DNA of 64,000 nt, from the NCBI RefSeq assembly GCF_040939455.1, contig NC_134126.1, forward strand, positions 1,302,001-1,366,000. Direction: 5' to 3'. Below the pieces are notes generated by a model. The model saw nothing but the letters and a program-made list of their open reading frames with translations. It did no database searches and was not told the origin of the DNA. Source of the stretch: Microcebus murinus. Taxonomy: Eukaryota; Chordata; Mammalia; Primates; Cheirogaleidae. The translations under genes were made by a program, and so were the position numbers. Shown in pieces: positions 50,590 to 63,900 of the stretch (positions within the stretch are counted from its first letter, which is position 1; every line of letters starts with the position of its first letter).

Positions 50590-52460
50590 CGCACTTTGCC
50601 CTGCCTGACCGTCTGCCGTGGGTGAGTGAACACAGCCAGATCCGCACTGCGCCCTGACTGCCCGTCTCCCGTGGGCGAGTGGACACAGCCAGATCCGCAC
50701 TGCGCCCTGCCTGCCCGTCTCCAGTGGGCGAGCGGACACAGCCAGATCCGCACTGCGCCCTGCCTAACCGCCTGCCGTGGGTGAGTGGACACAGCCAGAT
50801 CCGCACTGCGCCCTGCCTAACCGCCTGCCGTGGGTGAGTGGACACATCCAGATCCGCACTGCGCCCTGCCTGCCCGTCTCCCGGGGGCGAGAGGACACAG
50901 CCAGATCCGCACTGCGCCCTGCCTGCCCTTCTGCCGTGGGTGAGTGGACACAGCCAGATCCGCACTGCGCCCTACCTGACCATCTGCCGTGGGTTTGTGG
51001 ACACAGCCAGATCCGCACTGCGCCTTGCCTGCCCGTCTCCCGTCAGTGAGTGGACACAGCCAGATCCGCACTGCGCCCTGTCTGCCTGTCTGCCGTGTGT
51101 GAGTGGACACAGCCAGATCCGCATTGCGCCATGCCTGCCCGTCTCCCGTCAGTGAGTGGACACAGCCAGATCCGCACTGCACGCAGCCTGCCCGTCTCCC
51201 GTGGGTGAGTGGACACAGCCAGATCCGCACTGCGCCCTGCCTGCCCGTCTCCAGTGGGCGAGTGGACATAGCCAGATCCGCACTGCGCCCTGCCTGCCCG
51301 TCTCCAGTGGGCGTGTGGACACAGCCAGATCCATACTGCGCCCTGCCTGCCCGTCTGGCGTGGGTGAGTGGACACAGCCAGATCCGCACTGCACCTTGCC
51401 TGCCCGTCTCCCGTCAGTGAGTGGACACAGCCAGATCCGCACTGCGCCCTGCCTGCCCGTCTGCCGTGGGTGAGTGGACACAGCCAGATCCGCACTGCGC
51501 CCTGCCTGCCCGTCTGCCGTGGGTGAGTGGACACAGCCAGATCCACACTGCGCACTGCCTGACCGTCTGCCGTGGGTGAGTGGACACAGCCAGATCCGCA
51601 CTGCGCCCTGCCTGACCGCCTGCCGTGGGTGAGTGTACACAGCCAGATCCGCACTGCGCCCTGCCTGCCCGTCTCCCGTGGGTGAGTGGACACAGCCAGA
51701 TCCACACTGCGCCCTCACTGCCCGTCTTCCGTGGGCGAGTGGACACAGCCAGATCCGCACTGCGCCCTGCCTGACCGTCTGCCGTGGGTGAGTGGACACA
51801 GCCAGATCCGCACTGCGCCCTGCCTGACCGCCTGCCGTGGGTGAGTGGACACAGCCAGATACGCACTGCGCCCTGCCTGCCCGTCTCCCGGGGGCGAGTG
51901 GACACAGCTAGATCCGCACTGCGCCCTGCCTGCCCTTCTGCCGTGGGTGAGTGGACACAGTCAGATCCGCACTGCGCCCTGCCTGACCGTCTGCTGTGGG
52001 TGAGTGGACACAGCCAGATCCACACTGCGACCTGCCTGCCCGTCTGCCGTGGGCTTGTGGACACAGCCCGATCCGCACTGCGCCCTGCCTGACCGTCTGC
52101 CGTGGGCGAGTGGACACAGCCAGATCCGCACTGCGCCCTGCCTGCCCGTCTGCCGTGGGCGAGTGGACACAGCCAGATCCGCACTGCGCCCTGCCTGACC
52201 GTCTGACGTGGGTGAGTGGACACAGCCAGATCCACACAGCGCCCTGCCTGCCCCTCTGCCGTGGGCGAGTGGAAACAGCCAGATCCGCACTTTGCCCTGC
52301 CTGACCGTCTGCCGTGGGTGAGTGGACACAGCCAGATCCGCACTGCGCCCTGCCTGCCCGTCTCCCGTGGGCGAGTGGACACAGCCAGATCCGCACTGCG
52401 CCCTGCCTGCCCGTCTCCAGTGGGCGAGTGGACACAGCCAGATCCGCACTGCGCCCTGCC
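50590..52460 (+). repeat. Right-type GGGTTTGTGG block, copy 3
   Basis: This region follows 46,730-48,430 at an offset of 3,868 bp, changing to 4,027 bp after a three-monomer gain. It includes CTTTGCCCTG, GTGAGTGAAC, CCTAACCGCC, GGGTTTGTGG, GCACGCAGCC and GGGCGTGTGG, then GCCCTCACTG (near 51,713, matching 47,845). GGGCTTGTGG and ACACAGCGCCC units follow. Confidence 0.85.
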
Positions 52461-52635
52461 TGCCCTTCTGCCGTGGGTGAGTGGACACAGCCAGATCCGC
52501 ACTGCGCCCTGCCTAACCGCCTGCCGTGGGTGAGTGGACATAGCCAGATCCGCACTGCGCCCTGCCTGCCCGTCTCCCGGGGGCGAGTGGACACAGCCAG
52601 ATCCGCACTGCGCCCTGCCTGCCCTTCTGCCGTGG

Positions 52636-55600
52636 GTGAGTGGACACAGCCAGATCCGCACTGCGCCCTACCTGACCATCTGCCGTGGGTTTGTGGACAC
52701 AGCCAGATCCGCACTGCGCCTTGCCTGCCCGTCTCCCGTCAGTGAGTGGACACAGCCAGATCCGCACTGCGCCCTGTCTGCCCGTCTGCCGTGTGTGAGT
52801 GGACACAGCCAGATCCGCATTGCGCCATGCCTGCCCGTCTCCCGTCAGTGAGTGGACACAGCCAGATCCGCACTGCGCGCAGCCTGCCCGTCTCCCGTGG
52901 GTGAGTGGACACAGCCAGATCCGCACTGCGCCCTGCCTGCCCGTCTCCAGTGGGCGAGTGGACATAGCCAGATCCGCACTGCGCCCTGCCTGCCCGTCTC
53001 CAGTGGGCGTGTGGACACAGCCAGATCCACACTGCGCCCTGCCTGCCCGTCTGCCGTGGGTGAGTGGACACAGCCAGATCCGCACTGCACCTTGCCTGCC
53101 CGTCTCCCGTCAGTGAGTGGACACAGCCAGATCCGCACTGCGCCCTGCCTGCCCGTCTGCCGTGGGTGAGTGGACACAGCCAGATCCGCACTGCGCCCTG
53201 CCTCCCCGTCTCCCGGGGGCGAGTGGACACAGCCAGATCCGCACTGCGCCCTGCCTGCCTTTCTGCCGTGGGTGAGTGGACACAGTCAGATCCGCACTGC
53301 GCCCTGCCTGACCGTCTGCTGTGGGTGAGTGGACACAGCCAGATCCACACTGCGACCTGCCTGCCCGTCTGCCGTGGGCTTGTGGACACAGCCCGATCCG
53401 CACTGCGCCCTGCCTGACCGTCTGCCGTGGGCGAGTGGACACAGCCAGATCCGCACTGCGCCCTGCCTGCCCGTCTGCCGTGGGCAAGTGGACACAGCCA
53501 GATCCGCACTGCGCCCTGCCTGACCGTCTGACGTGGATGAGTGGACACAACCAGATCCACACAGCGCCCTGCCTGCCCCTCTGCCGTGGGCGAGTGGAAA
53601 CAGCCAGATCCGCACTTTGCCCTGCCTGACCGTCTGCCGTGGGCGAGTGGACACAGCCAGATCCGCACTGCGCCCTGCCTGCCCTTCTGTCGTGGGTGAG
53701 TGGACACAGCCAGATCCGCACTGCGCCCTGCCTAACCGCCTGCCGTGGGTGAGTGGACACAGCCAGATCCGCACTGCGCCCTGCCTGCCCGTCTCCCGGG
53801 GGCGAGTGGACACAGCCAGATCCGCACTGCGCCCTGCCTGCCCTTCTGCCGTGGGTGAGTGGACACAGCCAGATCCGCAATGCGCTCTACCTGACCATCA
53901 GCCGTGGGTTTGTGGACACAGCCAGATCCGCACTGCGCCTTGCCTCCCCGTCTCCCGTCAGTGAGCGGACACAGCCAGATCCGCACTGCGCCCTGCCTGC
54001 CCGTCTGTCGTGGGTGAGTGGACACAGCCAGATCCGCACTGCGCCTTGCCTGCTCGTCTCCCGTCGGTGAGTGGACACAGCCAGATCCACACTGCGCCCT
54101 GCCTGCCCGTCTCCCGTGGGTGAGTGGACACAGCCAGATCCGCACTGCGCCCTGCCTGCCCGTCTCAGGTGGGCGAGTGGACACAGCCAGATCCACACTG
54201 CGCCCTGCCTGCCCGTCTCCCGTGGGTGAGTGGACACAGCCAGATCCCCACTGCGCCCTGCCTGCCCATCTCCAGTGGGCGAGTGGACACAGCCAGATCC
54301 ACACTGCGCCCTGCCTGCCCGTCTGCCGTGGGTGAATGGACACAGCCAGATCCGCACTGCGCCCTGCCTGACCGTCTCCCGTGGGTGAGTGGACACAGCC
54401 AGATCCGCACTGCGCCCTGCCTGCCCGTCTCCCATGGGTGAGTGGACACAGCCAGATCCACACTGCGCCCTGCCTGCCCGTCTGCCGTGGGTGAATGGAA
54501 ACAGCCAGATCCGCACTGCGCCCTGCCTGACCGTCTCCCGTGGGTGAGTGGACACAGCCAGATCCGCACTGCGCCCTGCCTGCCAGTCTCCCGTGGGTGA
54601 GTGGACACAGCCAGATCCGCACTGCACCTTGCCTGCCCGTCTCCCGTCAGTGAGTGGACACAGCCAAATCCGCACTGTGCCCTGCCTGCCCGTCTCCCGT
54701 GGGTGAGTGGACACAGCCAGATCCGCACTGCGCGCTGCCTGCCCGTATCCCGTGGGCGAGTAGACACAGCCAGATCCGCACTGCGCCCTGCCTGACCGCC
54801 TGCCGTGGGTGAGTGGACACAGCCAGATCCGCACTGCGCCCTGCCTGCCCGTCTCCCTTGGGCGAGTGGACACAGCCAGATCCGCACTGCGCCCTGCCTG
54901 CCCTTCTACCATGGGTGAGTGGACAAAGCCAGATCCGCACTGCGCCCTGCCTGACCGTCTGCCGTGGGTGAGTGGACACAGCCAGATCCGCACTGCGCCC
55001 TGCCTGCCCGTCTCCCGTGGGTGAGTGGACACAGCCAGATCCGCACTGCGCCCTGCCTGCCCTTCTGCCGTGTGTGAGTGGTCACAGCCAGATCCGCACT
55101 GCGCCCTGCCTGCCCGTCTCCCGTGGGTGAGTGGACACAGCCAGATCCGCACTGCGCCTTGCCTGCCCGTCTCCTGTCAGTGAGTGGACACAGCCAGATC
55201 CGCACTGCGCCCTGCCTGCCCGTCTCCCGTGGGCTAGTGGACACAGCCAGATCCGCACTGCGCCCTGCCTGCCGGTCTTCCGTGGGCGAGTGGACACAGC
55301 CAGATCCGCACTGCGCCCTGCCTGCCTTTCTGCCGTGGGTGAGTGGACACAGTCAGATCCGCACTGCGCCCTGCCTGACCGTCTGCTGTGGGTGAGTGGA
55401 CACAGCCAGATCCACACTGCGACCTGCCTGCCCGTCTGCCGTGGGCTTGTGGACACAGCCCGATCCGCACTGCGCCCTGCCTGACCGTCTGCCGTGGGCG
55501 AGTGGACACAGCCAGATCCGCACTGCGCCCTGCCTGCCCGTCTGCCGTGGGCAAGTGGACACAGCCAGATCCGCACTGCGCCCTGCCTGACCGTCTGACG

Positions 55601-55679
55601 TGGATGAGTGGACACAACCAGATCCACACAGCGCCCTGCCTGCCCCTCTGCCGTGGGCGAGTGGAAACAGCCAGATCCG
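52636..55679 (+). repeat. 157-monomer-offset (8,321-bp) block, copy 1
   Basis: From near 52,636 onward this segment reappears at an offset of exactly 8,321 bp (157 x 53) at 60,957-64,000 and continues off the window. All rare variants I followed agree: GGGTTTGTGG, GCATTGCGCC, GGGCGTGTGG, GGGCTTGTGG, GTGGATGAG with CACAACC, CTTTGCCC, ACCATCAGCC, TCTCAGGTGGG, GATCCCCAC, GTGAATGG and GGGCTAGTGG. Just left of 52,636 the match continues with one monomer of length difference. A 3-kb match this close indicates a recent duplication or conversion. Confidence 0.93.
53270..55336 (+). repeat. 39-monomer (2,067-bp) tandem doublet, copy A
   Basis: This is the first of two adjacent copies offset by exactly 2,067 bp (39 x 53). 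Features of this copy are ACCATCAGCCG near 53,895, TCTCCCTTGGG near 54,855 and CCCTTCTGCCGTGTG near 55,063. The block runs from a CAGTCAGATCC unit through GGGCTTGTGG, CCTAACCGCC, GGGTTTGTGG, TCTCAGGTGGG, GTGAATGG, GTGGTCACAG and GGGCTAGTGG. Confidence 0.93.
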
Positions 55680-57350
55680 CACTTTGCCCTGCCTGACCGT
55701 CTGCCGTGGGCGAGTGGACACAGCCAGATCCGCACTGCGCCCTGCCTGCCCTTCTGTCGTGGGTGAGTGGACACAGCCAGATCCGCACTGCGCCCTGCCT
55801 AACCGCCTGCCGTGGGTGAGTGGACACAGCCAGATCCGCACTGCGCCCTGCCTGCCCGTCTCCCGGGGGCGAGTGGACACAGCCAGATCCGCACTGCGCC
55901 CTGCCTGCCCTTCTGCCGTGGGTGAGTGGACACAGCCAGATCCGCAATGCGCTCTACCTGACCATCTGCCGTGGGTTTGTGGACACAGCCAGATCCGCAC
56001 TGCGCCTTGCCTCCCCGTCTCCCGTCAGTGAGCGGACACAGCCAGATCCGCACTGCGCCCTGCCTGCCCGTCTGTCGTGGGTGAGTGGACACAGCCAGAT
56101 CCGCACTGCGCCTTGCCTGCTCGTCTCCCGTCGGTGAGTGGACACAGCCAGATCCACACTGCGCCCTGCCTGCCCGTCTCCCGTGGGTGAGTGGACACAG
56201 CCAGATCCGCACTGCGCCCTGCCTGCCCGTCTCAGGTGGGCGAGTGGACACAGCCAGATCCACACTGCGCCCTGCCTGCCCGTCTCCCGTGGGTGAGTGG
56301 ACACAGCCAGATCCCCACTGCGCCCTGCCTGCCCATCTCCAGTGGGCGAGTGGACACAGCCAGATCCACACTGCGCCCTGCCTGCCCGTCTGCCGTGGGT
56401 GAATGGACACAGCCAGATCCGCACTGCGCCCTGCCTGACCGTCTCCCGTGGGTGAGTGGACACAGCCAGATCCGCACTGCGCCCTGCCTGCCCGTCTCCC
56501 ATGGGTGAGTGGACACAGCCAGATCCACACTGCGCCCTGCCTGCCCGTCTGCCGTGGGTGAATGGAAACAGCCAGATCCGCACTGCGCCCTGCCTGACCG
56601 TCTCCCGTGGGTGAGTGGACACAGCCAGATCCGCACTGCGCCCTGCCTGCCAGTCTCCCGTGGGTGAGTGGACACAGCCAGATCCGCACTGCACCTTGCC
56701 TGCCCGTCTCCCGTCAGTGAGTGGACACAGCCAAATCCGCACTGTGCCCTGCCTGCCCGTCTCCCGTGGGTGAGTGGACACAGCCAGATCCGCACTGCGC
56801 GCTGCCTGCCCGTATCCCGTGGGCGAGTAGACACAGCCAGATCCGCACTGCGCCCTGCCTGACCGCCTGCCGTGGGTGAGTGGACACAGCCAGATCCGCA
56901 CTGCGCCCTGCCTGCCCGTCTCCCGTGGGCGAGTGGACACAGCCAGATCCGCACTGCGCCCTGCCTGCCCTTCTACCATGGGTGAGTGGACAAAGCCAGA
57001 TCCGCACTGCGCCCTGCCTGACCGTCTGCCGTGGGTGAGTGGACACAGCCAGATCCGCACTGCGCCCTGCCTGCCCGTCTCCCGTGGGTGAGTGGACACA
57101 GCCAGATCCGCACTGCGCCCTGCCTGACCGTCTGCCGTGTGTGAGTGGTCACAGCCAGATCCGCACTGCGCCCTGCCTGCCCGTCTCCCGTGGGTGAGTG
57201 GACACAGCCAGATCCGCACTGCGCCTTGCCTGCCCGTCTCCTGTCAGTGAGTGGACACAGCCAGATCCGCACTGCGCCCTGCCTGCCCGTCTCCCGTGGG
57301 CTAGTGGACACAGCCAGATCCGCACTGCGCCCTGCCTGCCGGTCTTCCGT
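55337..57350 (+). repeat. 39-monomer (2,067-bp) tandem doublet, copy B
   Basis: This is the second copy, with ACCATCTGCCG near 55,962, TCTCCCGTGGG near 56,922 and GACCGTCTGCCGTGTG near 57,125. The right-hand copy at 61.6-63.65 kb agrees with copy A, not B, at all three of these sites. Confidence 0.93.
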
Positions 57351-60300
57351 GGGTGAGTGGACACAGCCAGATCCGCACTGCGCCCTGCGTGCCCGTCTGC
57401 CGTGGGCGAGTGGACACAGCCAGATCCGCACTGCGCCCTAACTGATCGTCTGCCGTGGGTGAGTGGACACAGCCAGAACCACACTGCGCCCTGCCTGCCC
57501 GTCTGCCGTGGGCGAGTGGACACAGCCAGATCCGCACTGCGCCCTGCCTGACAGTCTGCCGTCGGTGAGTGGACACAGCCAGATCCGCACTGCGCCCTGC
57601 CTAACCGCCTGGCGTGGGTGAGTGGACACAGCCAGATCCGCACTGCGCCCTGCCTCCCCGTCTCCCGTCAGTGAGTGGACACAGCCAGATCCGCACTGCA
57701 CCTTGCCTGCCCGTCTCCCGTCAGTGAGTGGACACAGCCAGATCCGCACTGCGCCCTGCCTGCCCGTCTCCCGTGGGTGAGTGGACACAGCCAGATCCGC
57801 ACTGCGTGCTGCCTGCCCGTCTCCCGTGGGCGAGTCGAAACAGCCAGATCCGCACTGCGCGCTGCCTGCCCGTCTGTCGTGGGCGAGTGGACACAGCCAT
57901 ATCCGCACTGCGCCCTGCCTGCCCGTCTGCCGTGGGTGAGCGGACACAGCCAGATCCACACTGCGGCCTCCCTGCCCGTCTGCCGTGGGTGAGTGGACAC
58001 AGCCAGATCCGCACTGCGCCCTGCCTGACTGTCTCCCGTGGGTGAGTGGACACAGCCAGATACGCACTGCGCCTTGCCTGCCCGTCTCACGTGGGTGAGT
58101 GGACACAGCCAGATCCGCACTGCGCCCTACCTGCACGTCTCCCGTAGGCGAGTGGACACAGCCAGATCCACACTGCGCCCTGCCTTCCCGTCTGCCGTGG
58201 GCGAGTGCACACAGCCAGATCCGCACTGCGCACTACCTGACCGTCTGCTGTGGGTGAGTCGACACAGCCAGATCCGCACTGCGCCCTGCCTGCCCATCTG
58301 TCGTGGGCGAGTGGACACAGCCAGATCCGCACTGCGCCCTGCCTGCCCTTCTGCCGTGGGTGAGTGGACACAGCCAGATCCGCACTGCGCCCTGCCTGAC
58401 CGTCTGCCGTGGGTGAGTGGACACAGCCAGATCCACACTGCGCCCTGCCTGCCCGTCTGCCGTGGGCTTGTGGTCACAGCCAGATCCGCACTGCGCCCTA
58501 CCTGCCCGTCTCCCGTAGGCGAGTGGACACAGCCAGATCCACACTGCGCCCTGCCTGCCCTTCTGCCGTGGGTGAGTGGACACAGCCAGATCCGCACTGC
58601 GCGCTGCCTGCCCGTCTCCCGTGGGCGAGTAGAAACAGCCAGATCCGCACTGCGCGCTGCCTGCCCCTCTGTCGTGGGCGAGAGGACACAGCCATATCCG
58701 CACTGCGCTCTGCCTGCCCGTCTGCCGTGGGTGAGTGGACACAGCCAGATCCACACTGCGCTTTGCGTGACCATCTGCCGTGGGTGAGTGGACACCGCCA
58801 GATCCGCACTGCGCCCTGCCTGCCCGTCTCCCGTGGGTGAGTGGACACAGCCAGATCCACACTGCGTCCTGCCTTCCCGTCTGCCGTGGGTGAGTGGAAA
58901 CAGCCAGATCCGCACTGCGCCCTGCCTGACCGTCTCCCGTGGGTGAGTGGACACAGCCAGATCCGCACTGCGCCTTGCCTGCCCGTCTCACGTGGGTGAG
59001 TGGACACAGCCAGATCCGCACTGCGCCCTGCCTGTCCGTCCTTCGTGGATGAGTGGACACCGCCAGATCCGCACTGCGCCCTGCCTGCCCGTCGCCCGTC
59101 AGTGAGTGGACACAGCCAGATCCGCACTGCGCCCTGCCTTACCGTCTGCCGTCGGTGAGTGGACACAGCCAGATCCGCACTGCGCCCTGCCTGCCCGTCT
59201 GCCGTGGGCGAGTGGACACAGCCCGATCCGCACTGCGCCCTGCCTGACCGTCTGCCGTGGGTGAGTGCACACAGCCAGATCCGCACTGCGCCCTGCCTGC
59301 CCGTCTGCCGTGGGCGAGTGGACACTGCCAGATCCGCACTGCGCCCTGCCTGACGGTCAGCCGTGGGTGAGTGGACACAGCCAGATCCACACTGCGCCCT
59401 GCCTGCCCCTCTGCCGTGGGCGAGTGGACACAGCCAGATCCGCACTGCGCCCTTCCTGACCGTCTGCCGTGGGTGAGTGGACACAGCCAGATCCGCACTG
59501 CGCGCTGCCTGCCCGTCTCCCGTGGGCGAGTGGAAACAGCCAGATCCGCACTGCGCGCTGCCTGCCCGTCTCCCGTGGGTGAGTGGACACAGCCAGATCC
59601 GCACTGCGCCCTTCCTGACCGTCTCCCGTGGGTGAGTGGACACAGCCAGATCCGCACTGCGGCTTGCCTGCCCGTCACACGTGGGTGAGAGGACACAGCC
59701 AGATCCGCACTGCGCCCTACCTGCCCGTCTCTCGTTGGTGAGTGGACACAGCCAGATCCGCACTGCGCCCTGCCTGACCGTCCTTCGTGGGTGAGTGGAC
59801 ACCGCCAGATCCGCACTGCGCCCTGCCTGCCTGTCTCCCGTGGGTGAGTGGACACAGCCAGATCCGCACTGCGCCCTGCATGCCCGTCTCCCGTCAGTGA
59901 GTGGACACAGCCAGATCCGCACTGCGCTCTGCCTGACCGCCTGCCGTTGGTGAGTGGACACAGCCAGATCCGCACTGCGCCCTGCCTGACCATCTGCCGT
60001 GGGTGAGTGGACACAGCCAGATCCGCACTGCGCCCTGCCTGACCGTCTGCCGTGGGTGAGTGGACACAGCCAGATCCACACTGCGCCCTGCCTGACCGTC
60101 TGCCGTAGGCGAGTGGACACAGCCAGATCCGCACTGCGCCCTGCCTGCCCGTCTGCTGTGGGTGAGTGGACACAGCCAGATCCACACTGCGTCCTGCCTG
60201 TCCCTATGATGTGGGCGAGTGGACACAGCCAGATCCGCACTGGGCCCTGCCTGACCGTCTGCCGTGGGTGAGTGGACACAGCCAGATCTGCACTGCGCCC

Positions 60301-60830
60301 TGCCTGACCGCCTGCCGTGGGTGAGTGGACACAGCCAGATCCGCACTGCGCCCTGCCTTTCCGTCTCCCGTGGGCGAGTGGACACAGCCTGATCCGCACT
60401 GCGCCCTGCCTGCCCTTCTGCCGTGGGTGAGTGTACACAGCCAGATCCGCACTGCGCCCTGCCTGACCGCCTGTCGTGGGTGAGTGGACACAGCCAGATC
60501 CGCACTGCGCCCTGCCTGACCGCCTGTCGTGGGTGAGTGGACACAGCCAGATCCGCACTGCGCCCTGCCTGCCCGTCTGCCGTGGGTGAGTGGACACAGC
60601 CAGATCCACACTGCGCCCTGCCTGCCCGTCTGCCGTGGGTGAGTGGACACAGCCAGATCCGCACTGCGCCCTTCCTGACCATCTCCCGTGGGTGAGTGGT
60701 CACAGCCAGATCCGCACTGCGGCTTGCCTGCCCGTCACACGTGGGTGAGTGGACACAGCCAGATCCGCACTGCGCCCTACCTGCCCGTCTCCCGTTGGTG
60801 AGTGGACACAGCCAGATCCACACTGCGCCC
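57351..60830 (+). repeat. Left-type island inside the right-hand domain
   Basis: This 3.5-kb stretch carries the variants of the 0-31 kb region: CATATCC near 57,897 and 58,693, linked CTTCG and CACCGCC units near 59,042 and 59,785, CACTGCCAG with GACGGTCAGCC near 59,325-59,360, TCTCTCGTTGG near 59,731 and CTATGATG near 60,206. TCTCTCGTTGG otherwise occurs at 21,261, an offset of 726 monomers once the indels between are counted. The flanks are right-type on both sides. Either an older left-type segment was split by amplification of right-type blocks, or it was placed here by exchange. Confidence 0.8.
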
Positions 60831-60956
60831 TGCCTGCCCTTCTGCCGTGGGTGAGTGGACACAGCCAGATCCGCACTGCGCCCTGCCTAACCGCCTGCCG
60901 TGGGTGAGTGGACATAGCCAGATCCGCACTGCGCCCTGCCTGCCCGTCTCCCGGGG

Positions 60957-63900
60957 GTGAGTGGACACAGCCAGATCCGCACTGCGCCCTACCTGACCAT
61001 CTGCCGTGGGTTTGTGGACACAGCCAGATCCGCACTGCGCCTTGCCTGCCCGTCTCCCGTCAGTGAGTGGACACAGCCAGATCCGCACTGCGCCCTGTCT
61101 GCCCGTCTGCCGTGTGTGAGTGGACACAGCCAGATCCGCATTGCGCCATGCCTGCCCGTCTCCCGTCAGTGAGTGGACACAGCCAGATCCGCACTGCGCG
61201 CAGCCTGCCCGTCTCCCGTGGGTGAGTGGACACAGCCAGATCCGCACTGCGCCCTGCCTGCCCGTCTCCAGTGGGCGAGTGGACATAGCCAGATCCGCAC
61301 TGCGCCCTGCCTGCCCGTCTCCAGTGGGCGTGTGGACACAGCCAGATCCACACTGCGCCCTGCCTGCCCGTCTGCCGTGGGTGAGTGGACACAGCCAGAT
61401 CCGCACTGCACCTTGCCTGCCCGTCTCCCGTCAGTGAGTGGACACAGCCAGATCCGCACTGCGCCCTGCCTGCCCGTCTGCCGTGGGTGAGTGGACACAG
61501 CCAGATCCGCACTGCGCCCTGCCTCCCCGTCTCCCGGGGGCGAGTGGACACAGCCAGATCCGCACTGCGCCCTGCCTGCCTTTCTGCCGTGGGTGAGTGG
61601 ACACAGTCAGATCCGCACTGCGCCCTGCCTGACCGTCTGCTGTGGGTGAGTGGACACAGCCAGATCCACACTGCGACCTGCCTGCCCGTCTGCCGTGGGC
61701 TTGTGGACACAGCCCGATCCGCACTGCGCCCTGCCTGACCGTCTGCCGTGGGCGAGTGGACACAGCCAGATCCGCACTGCGCCCTGCCTGCCCGTCTGCC
61801 GTGGGCAAGTGGACACAGCCAGATCCGCACTGCGCCCTGCCTGACCGTCTGACGTGGATGAGTGGACACAACCAGATCCACACAGCGCCCTGCCTGCCCC
61901 TCTGCCGTGGGCGAGTGGAAACAGCCAGATCCGCACTTTGCCCTGCCTGACCGTCTGCCGTGGGCGAGTGGACACAGCCAGATCCGCACTGCGCCCTGCC
62001 TGCCCTTCTGTCGTGGGTGAGTGGACACAGCCAGATCCGCACTGCGCCCTGCCTAACCGCCTGCCGTGGGTGAGTGGACACAGCCAGATCCGCACTGCGC
62101 CCTGCCTGCCCGTCTCCCGGGGGCGAGTGGACACAGCCAGATCCGCACTGCGCCCTGCCTGCCCTTCTGCCGTGGGTGAGTGGACACAGCCAGATCCGCA
62201 ATGCGCTCTACCTGACCATCAGCCGTGGGTTTGTGGACACAGCCAGATCCGCACTGCGCCTTGCCTCCCCGTCTCCCGTCAGTGAGCGGACACAGCCAGA
62301 TCCGCACTGCGCCCTGCCTGCCCGTCTGTCGTGGGTGAGTGGACACAGCCAGATCCGCACTGCGCCTTGCCTGCTCGTCTCCCGTCGGTGAGTGGACACA
62401 GCCAGATCCACACTGCGCCCTGCCTGCCCGTCTCCCGTGGGTGAGTGGACACAGCCAGATCCGCACTGCGCCCTGCCTGCCCGTCTCAGGTGGGCGAGTG
62501 GACACAGCCAGATCCACACTGCGCCCTGCCTGCCCGTCTCCCGTGGGTGAGTGGACACAGCCAGATCCCCACTGCGCCCTGCCTGCCCATCTCCAGTGGG
62601 CGAGTGGACACAGCCAGATCCACACTGCGCCCTGCCTGCCCGTCTGCCGTGGGTGAATGGACACAGCCAGATCCGCACTGCGCCCTGCCTGACCGTCTCC
62701 CGTGGGTGAGTGGACACAGCCAGATCCACACTGCGCCCTGCCTGCCCGTCTCCCATGGGTGAGTGGACACAGCCAGATCCACACTGCGCCCTGCCTGCCC
62801 GTCTGCCGTGGGTGAATGGAAACAGCCAGATCCGCACTGCGCCCTGCCTGACCGTCTCCCGTGGGTGAGTGGACACAGCCAGATCCGCACTGCGCCCTGC
62901 CTGCCAGTCTCCCGTGGGTGAGTGGACACAGCCAGATCCGCACTGCACCTTGCCTGCCCGTCTCCCGTCAGTGAGTGGACACAGCCAAATCCGCACTGTG
63001 CCCTGCCTGCCCGTCTCCCGTGGGTGAGTGGACACAGCCAGATCCGCACTGCGCGCTGCCTGCCCGTATCCCGTGGGCGAGTAGACACAGCCAGATCCGC
63101 ACTGCGCCCTGCCTGACCGCCTGCCGTGGGTGAGTGGACACAGCCAGATCCGCACTGCGCCCTGCCTGCCCGTCTCCCTTGGGCGAGTGGACACAGCCAG
63201 ATCCGCACTGCGCCCTGCCTGCCCTTCTACCATGGGTGAGTGGACAAAGCCAGATCCGCACTGCGCCCTGCCTGACCGTCTGCCGTGGGTGAGTGGACAC
63301 AGCCAGATCCGCACTGCGCCCTGCCTGCCCGTCTCCCGTGGGTGAGTGGACACAGCCAGATCCGCACTGCGCCCTGCCTGCCCTTCTGCCGTGTGTGAGT
63401 GGTCACAGCCAGATCCGCACTGCGCCCTGCCTGCCCGTCTCCCGTGGGTGAGTGGACACAGCCAGATCCGCACTGCGCCTTGCCTGCCCGTCTCCTGTCA
63501 GTGAGTGGACACAGCCAGATCCGCACTGCGCCCTGCCTGCCCGTCTCCCGTGGGCTAGTGGACACAGCCAGATCCGCACTGCGCCCTGCCTGCCGGTCTT
63601 CCGTGGGCGAGTGGACACAGCCAGATCCGCACTGCGCCCTGCCTGCCTTTCTGCCGTGGGTGAGTGGACACAGTCAGATCCGCACTGCGCCCTGCCTGAC
63701 CGTCTGCTGTGGGTGAGTGGACACAGCCAGATCCACACTGCGACCTGCCTGCCCGTCTGCCGTGGGCTTGTGGACACAGCCCGATCCGCACTGCGCCCTG
63801 CCTGACCGTCTGCCGTGGGCGAGTGGACACAGCCAGATCCGCACTGCGCCCTGCCTGCCCGTCTGCCGTGGGCAAGTGGACACAGCCAGATCCGCACTGC

